In this document: positions 58,124 to 64,000 of the stretch, piece by piece | How the letters are laid out: the number at the start of each line of letters is the position of its first letter | Numbering within the stretch: position 1 is the first letter of the stretch | Source: Puccinellia tenuiflora | Taxonomy: Eukaryota > Streptophyta > Magnoliopsida > Poales > Poaceae | Direction of reading: 5' to 3' | Assembly (NCBI GenBank): GCA_012064385.1 | Contig: QRDG01001831.1 | Coordinates: forward strand, 1,465,930-1,529,929 | DNA length: 64,000 bases | Translations under genes and position numbers: made by a program | Notes under the pieces: model-generated | What the model saw: only the letters and a program-made list of their open reading frames with translations | Told to the model about the DNA's origin: nothing | Databases searched by the model: none

Positions 58124-60650
58124 GTCTCCCACTTGCACTAGAGTCAATAATCTAGTTAACATTTGTAGCAATCTAACACCCATGGCCTTTTGGTGCTGAT
58201 CATGTTTTGCTCGCGGAAGAGGTTTATCAAAAGATCTGACGCTTCAGGTCTATTTGTATCTACATCTATATGCATCACTCATTCTCCAATGAGTACGCAT
58301 CACTCATTCTCCAATGAGATGGCTTTGTATATATTTGGTCTGTTGGTGAGACCTTAATTCCTCAGCTCAAACCAATGTCACCACCATTACAAAAATGGAG
58401 CTTCATAGTACTTGCATTCTTGGAAATTCACCTAGTTCAATAAAGAAATCCTTGACACAAAATACTCTTTTTATTTGTTGTCAACACAACAACATACTTA
58501 GCCTTTGTTGTAGTATCCATCACAATACCTTTTGAAACTCATTCAAAACTAGCATGGAACTTCCTTCCAGCCTATTGTACCACCTTCTATTCAACACATA
58601 TCTTAATTTGAGATAGAATTATTTGTATAGATGACAAGCCCCTTAGTGTAACACTTTACAGTAAGTCTGTCATTACTACATAGGAACACTCATCCTTAGT
58701 TTTTCCTAAAATACTTAAGGATCTTTTCCATTGTTGTCTAATCATCAATATGAGTCGTCCTGCTATAACACCTTATAACATAGGACACATCTGGTTGTGT
58801 ACATATCATGGAACATATGATTTAGAAATCTCAATTTCAATTTTGCTCATCATGTGTCAAAACACTTGAGTCTTGCTCAATTATCTTCCATGCGGCAAGA
58901 ACCCCTTCTTGTCGTTTCTGTATTGACTTACTTCAATACATCATCTATGTACTTTGGCTTAACTAAATTAGGCGACTCAATCTATCTCTATAGATATTGA
59001 TCCCCAATATGTTATTCAGCCTAAGTCTTTTATCAATATAAAAACTTATCCATGTTAATTTAAATCACATATCTTCCAATCAACTATATGTCAACTACAT
59101 AAAGTATTAGAAATATGTCATAGCACCCCCACTTAATTTCTTGTAACTCTACAAGAACTTTCACCATTCATGATGAAATCAAACTCTTTTGATAACTTCA
59201 TTAATGTAAAGATTCCAACTTCATTATGCTCATTTCAACCATTGAAATTTGCATACCTTTTGAGCAACTTTTGAATTTTACAAAAATCTAGAACCGTGTT
59301 GCATACACGTCCTTGATCAAACTTCCTTGAGAGGAATTTCGTTTTGTTATTCAACTGCCATATCAAAATATGTAACTTTTGCCAGAATTATCCGTAAAGA
59401 CTAAAGCACCGCTACGGAAGATCAACATCTTTCGTAGTCAACTCTTTGAACTTTGCCGTAAACATCTTTTCGACAAATTGAACTTTCAATGGATCTGAAC
59501 ATCCATGTCTTGTGGATATAATGGCTTATAGAAAAAATACGAAGTAACGGCCCATCATCTGCTTCCTTTATAATTTGTAAGTCCTTTGTTGTCAACACAA
59601 CACTTCATCCTCAAACCACAAGTTGGTCTGGGTACAAAGTTTTTAACGACCTACATGGTTCAGTTTGCAAACTCTTTTCGACATTCCTACATCACATGTA
59701 GTGTCTTCCATTTAGTAAAACTAGGAAACTCTAGAACAACTTCCGGTGTTGCGATACTCTTGACATAATGACGATAATTCTCCAATCTCGTCGAGTTGTA
59801 CTATCCTCCCACTCACCTATTTCGCAAGAATCACTTTCTCGAGAAATCCACCTTCCCGACAAACACTTTTGTCCAAGGTTTGGTGACAGGAGAAATACCC
59901 AACAGTCTTGGGATAGCCTTATAAACACGTTTTTATCCGATTTGGTTGTAAACACTTTACACATGCTATGCATACCAAAATTTTGAGAAAAGACAATTTC
60001 GGGTCACTACCCAAACCAAGGTGTCAATCACAACGGATCATGATGGCGCTCTTTTAAGTGTAAAGCGGTAGTTTCTAATGCATAAATTACAAAATATAAT
60101 GGCATTTTTACTTACCATGTCCAACAGGGTTTGATTATGTCTCCTGAACATTCCACACTCCTGTGGGGTTTTTCGGGAACATAAGTTGTGGAACAATTCT
60201 GCAACTCCTCAGATGTTTTTGCTAAACTCGTAACTCAAATCCTTAATACTTTATGATCTAATCATAAATACTTGATCTTCTTGTTACGACATTTTCACTT
60301 CATACCAATGATACTTTGAACTAATTCAAAATATCAGAACTCCTTTCTTTTAAATAGACATGCTCATATATCCACCTAGAAAAACGGTAGTGTGAAGGAA
60401 AATTAATCTACCACACACGGCTACACATAATGGACCATATACATCAAGATGTATAATCTCCACTAAATTAGTCGTCCATTCAACTTTGGCCTATGAATGG
60501 TGTTTTAGTCATCTCTTGGAAAAATGTCTCACAAGCGTCAATTTATTCAAAATAAAATTAACTCCAGAAATCCATCACCATGGAGTTCCTTAAGGTTTTC
60601 CTTTACAATATGAACTAAAACAGGTGGTGTCACAATTTAAGTGAAATTCT
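58124..60650 (-). pseudogene. pol: Decayed copia pol region and polypurine tract of the BARE-type element
   Basis: Directly upstream of the LTR the minus strand reads GTGCAAGTGGGAGAC, the family's polypurine tract. Beyond it the sequence can be followed as the 3' part of a copia polyprotein gene (RNase H and RT end) by resemblance to the family, but no frame exceeds about 80 codons and stop codons are everywhere. A 22-bp tandem duplication GCATCACTCATTCTCCAATG(AG) lies at about 58273-58318. The right boundary is approximate. It encodes nothing functional. Confidence 0.6.
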
Positions 60651-62038
60651 TTAATTTTTCTTCTTGCGACGTTTAGCATTTATAGATGTTTTCCAACGCG
60701 ATTTATATTAACTCATGATATTAAGATGAATGCTTAAACTTGCTGGTTATTTGAGTGGAATTGATTAGTAAATAAATACTGTTTAAAACTTGAAACTGTG
60801 TGGTGTTTCGTAGTTGTTAATTCTTTATGCTAATCTTTCCATCAAAAGAATTGTTTGGTCAACATTGGAGACGGTGTGGAGCTTTTATGGTTATGATTGA
60901 TAAATGTCTTATGCTACTTTGTTACCGGTTAATTTTAGATGTTTGCTTCAAATACCTTCTTTGCTAAGCCCAAATATTCGTACTGAGTGTATGGTTCACT
61001 CGTGCATCCAAATCCCAAAGCCAAACTATCTTGCCAGCTAAGTCCACCATATCTACCTATGATGGTATTTCCTGCCATTCCAAGTAAATTTGTCATGTGC
61101 TATCTTTAAAAATTCAAAATACTCCTTTTTGCGCCTCTGTTTTTAAGCTCATGAGGGAGCAGTAGAGAGCTAGATATAACTTGTGACGAGCAAGGTCATT
61201 TCCCCCCTTTTCACCCGGTGTCGATGGATTACGTCTTCACTTGAATCAACCCGAGAGCAGCTTAAGAAAAATACAAATATAACTCACCATTCTCCTCCGC
61301 GCAATGCAAATCTGAGAAATCAGCTCAAACATTAGACAGTGGTGAAACTAAGGAGAAAGAAGAGCGTACTTGCTCCTCTAAAAACCAGCTGCTCTCACAA
61401 GTTTAAAAGCCTTGCTTGTTATGGGGGACTAGATAGCTTCTCTGTTGTGAAGTCGTTGACGAAAGCATGCATGTCTCAAAATTGTTTTGCTTCTGTTTCA
61501 TAAAAATAAAAAGCTCTAGCACATGACTAATCCCTGCTTCCCTCTACGAAGGGCCGTTCTTTTACTTTTAATGTTGAGTCAGTTTTCCTCTTCCTTCTAT
61601 CTCCACCAAAGCAAACATCTAGCATTGACCCTTGGTATCATTGATCATATTGTATTGTCAGATTAAACATGAATCTTTATATTGACTTTACCGTTGGAAG
61701 TTGAAGCTTTTTGCTAAAACTTACATCTTCTTTGTTTTGATTCTCAAACACTTTTTTTCATGGAACTATTACCTTTGTGGATTAATCAAATATGTGGATC
61801 ACATTGCTTTCATGTCTTTAACCTACTAATTATGAAAGGTTTTGCTTGAATGATTCAACTTGGTTATTCATTGCTTTCTTGCTATTAACTATAGACAATT
61901 GTTTTGTATCACTTCATTCACATCATATGCTTTAGATTACTATCTTGATCACGATTGTGTTGGTTGCATGTCTCATCAAAAATTATTTTGTTATCACTTA
62001 CCTACACGAGGACGACTAGGAGTTAAGCTTGGGGATGC
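60651..62038 (+). mobile_element. 3' untranslated interior of a plus-strand LTR element
   Basis: Non-coding sequence ending in the polypurine-like AAGCTTGGGGATGC immediately before the LTR at 62039. Words such as GACGACTAGGAGTTAAGC are typical of the 3' end of a common Triticeae LTR family. The left boundary with the BARE relic is approximate. The 67-codon frame at 61860 shows no motif. Confidence 0.6.
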
Positions 62039-62473
62039 TGATACGTGTCAAACGTATCTATAATCTTCGAGTGATCCATGCTAGTTTTGTGACATTGTCA
62101 CATGTTTCTACTATCATTTTATATCAATTTTATGATTTATTTGGGCTAACCTATTAATAGTTGCAAAAGTGCAAAATGTTCTTGTTTTACACTTTGATGT
62201 GTAGGAATCGCTTGGAAATTGGCAAAAACGCAAAAGGAAACCTTGTTGGAGTCGAATTGGACTTTCCTGAAATCTGTCCCTTCTAACAGATTTCAGCGAT
62301 CGTCCGTTTGAGACCTGAAGACGACGTCAACTGAAGTTCTCACATCGGACATAGTTGTGGAAAATTTCCATAGCTTTCATTTAAGCCCAAGAACAGCCCA
62401 ATCCGAGTCCGTACGGCCAAGATATCCCCGTTTTACTGAAACCCAAAAATCTGATGACGGAAATTCGGGAAAG

Positions 62474-62481
62474 TATATAAA
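62474..62481 (+). promoter_or_regulatory. TATA box in the LTR 62039-63729
   Basis: TATATAAA followed by GAGAGGAAACC, about 435 bp into the LTR. Confidence 0.65.
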
Positions 62482-62574
62482 GAGAGGAAACCTAGGTCAT
62501 CAAGCCCCACGAATTTTTCTACTCCAAGGCAGCCGCCGTGAGGTAGAGAACGGCACCATCTCCAAGCTTGAAGG

Positions 62575-62720
62575 GAGGGCCAAGGGCCGCCGCCCCCAAG
62601 GGCAGCCGCCGCCGCCTCCAAGGGGCAGCCGCCGCCGCTTTTCCAAGGGCAGCCGCCGCCCCTCTCCGAGCCGCCACCGCCTCGCCGGGCTGCTGCCCCC
62701 AAGGGCCGCTGCCGTCGCTG
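62575..62720 (+). repeat. CCAAGGGCAGCCGCCGCC repeats in the LTR leader
   Basis: Four to five irregular copies of (C/T)CCAAGGG(G)CAGCCGCCGCC. The frames crossing it (62357-62767 plus, 62433-62900 minus) are low-complexity proline/arginine or glycine/arginine and not gene-like. Confidence 0.75.
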
Positions 62721-63729
62721 TCTCTCCTCCGGGCTGCACCTCTCCATCAAGCTCCCACTCACCATAGCCATGCGTGAGTAGTCTCCACCGGGGCTGAGGC
62801 TTATACAAGTAGCTATGTGGTTATATCTCTCTCCCATGATGTGATTTTCGTTGTGATCATGAGCTTTGTTAATGTAGTTGAATACATGATGTTTCCCCAT
62901 GTGTAATGGATATGATGTTGCTCAAGTGGTGTTATTTAGTACAATTTCTGGAGCCACCGTTGTGATCATGGTACCTCGATGACAGGATGGGTGCCGTGTG
63001 TGACTCTATGGATAATAGATTGGAAGAATCTTCATCATGAGTTTGTTCTTTATTTGTTGGATTGAATAGATGATGAGGTTTCTTGATGCTTGTGTTATTG
63101 AAGAAAGAGACTATTCAAGAAATAGGTTGTGGTGTTTGTTAGTACTATCTTTGGATGCGGATAGTGACAGCATGAAGTGTCCATAGATGTGGAATACGAA
63201 CTTTAAGGTGTGCTTTTCGTAGCCCTACGCAATTCTCATCCTATTTGATCCACAAAAGAATGATCTCCGAGTAACATCCACCACGCATGTATTTTTGTGG
63301 GAACTATCATGTGTTTAATTATGTTAATGATGTTGAGAGTAGTCACTAGTGAAAGTATGCAGCCTAGGCCTTGTTTTCAAGCATTGATACACCGTTTTTA
63401 GTCACTTTTGTCACTTGTTTGCTTGCTGCCATTTTTATTACAGAATTATAAAATCATCTTTTACCATCCATATCACTTGCATTTTACCATCTCTTCGCCG
63501 AACTAGTGCACCTATTCAACTGACAATTGTATTAGGTGTGTTGGGGACATAAGAGAATTCTTGTATCTTAATTACAGGGTTGCTTGCGAGGGATATCTTT
63601 GACCTCTACCTCCCGTGGATTCGATAAACCTTGGGTTACTCACTTAAGGGAAATTTGCCGCTGTCCTACAAACCTCTGCGCTTGGAGGCCCAACAAGTCT
63701 ACAAGAACAGAAGCGTGTAGTAGACATCA

Positions 63730-64000
63730 TAGAGCAGTTTTCTTCTAACTCAAAATCAACATGAAGGAAGAAATGAATGAATTCCTTTAGATTCGATTTT
63801 CTATCAGTAGGTCACAATCAGGTACGTAGCAAAGAAAAGCTGCCTGAGAATTAAGCCATATTCTAACAAGCAAGGAGCCTAACCTGCCAGCTTCAATCAT
63901 ATGTATAGCCTAGCAACGACGAATCCAATCTAATACTATAGTCCTCGTCCATCATTTGATTCGAGCTTGCTACAAAGTATGTTGTGGGGGAAATAATTGA
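63730..64000. other. Right edge, unassigned
   Basis: No element boundary is seen. On the minus strand, ATGATTGAAGCTGGCAG/GTTAGG near 63880-63902 would make a plausible exon end and donor, so a host gene may begin here, but the piece is too short to judge. Confidence 0.2.

Larger units (their letters stand above)
62039..63729 (+). repeat. 3' LTR of the plus-strand element, 1691 bp
   Basis: TGATACGTGTCAAACG... to ...GTAGTAGACATCA, with TG/CA ends. TATA-like TATATAAA at 62474-62481. The leader downstream holds a GC-rich repeat block. The bases after it (tagag) do not match those before it, because what precedes it is element interior. I do not name the family. Confidence 0.78.

Noticed and set aside
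1..64000. CRISPR array, tRNA or rRNA genes, bacterial operon
   Set aside because: None seen. The tRNA-like words are retrotransposon primer binding sites, and the gene structure is eukaryotic.

Overview
The window is nuclear plant DNA, almost certainly from a large grass genome of the wheat/barley/rye tribe (Triticeae). The evidence is deeply nested LTR retrotransposons with 1.7-4.8 kb LTRs, a minus-strand LTR of BARE-1/WIS/Angela type, a Stowaway MITE inside an intron, and one ordinary intron-rich plant gene surrounded by repeats. I saw no bacterial or organellar genes, tRNA or rRNA genes, or CRISPR array.

The one clear host gene is on the minus strand at 20021-27989. Its 14 exons were assembled by hand and join without a frame break into a 533-residue protein. 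I recognise it as RFT1, the ER multi-spanning membrane protein of the N-glycosylation lipid-linked oligosaccharide pathway. One of its 13 introns uses a GC-AG splice pair.

Left of the gene (1-19239) are stacked gypsy-type elements with very long LTRs and little or no coding capacity (LARD-like). A young element occupies 1-9561, with near-identical LTRs and a 2.1 kb non-coding interior. It sits inside the decayed interior of a related element whose 3' LTR is 10625-14531. That LTR abuts a broken gag gene and 5' LTR of a third related element in the opposite orientation (14532-19239). The second and third LTRs form a large imperfect inverted repeat.

Right of the gene (28388-32148) are a 20-bp poly(A) insertion with a perfect 14-bp target duplication, a 5'-truncated LINE (28859-30976), and a degenerate GCAACTT tandem array that the LINE interrupts. 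Next is a minus-strand LTR (32149-44214) split by a complete minus-strand gag-only LTR element (33330-43977, duplication GGTGG). The gag of that element is in turn interrupted by a 517-bp LINE fragment with a perfect 14-bp duplication.

A second LARD-like element fills 44228-55658, with LTRs of about 4.77 kb and a 1.88 kb interior. The interior carries an intact 263-codon ORF of unknown function whose middle resembles a double-stranded-RNA-binding fold. After 0.7 kb of unassigned sequence come the 3' LTR and decayed pol of a BARE/Angela-type copia element (56386 to about 60650, minus strand), then the 3' end and LTR of another plus-strand LTR element (about 60650-63729). The last 270 bases are unassigned.

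The transposable elements do not work together as a pathway. What connects them is order of insertion, shared cis motifs (tRNA-iMet primer sites, a hairpin before the polypurine tract, a GAGTAC/GTACTC palindrome in the LTRs), and dependence on enzymes supplied from elsewhere.
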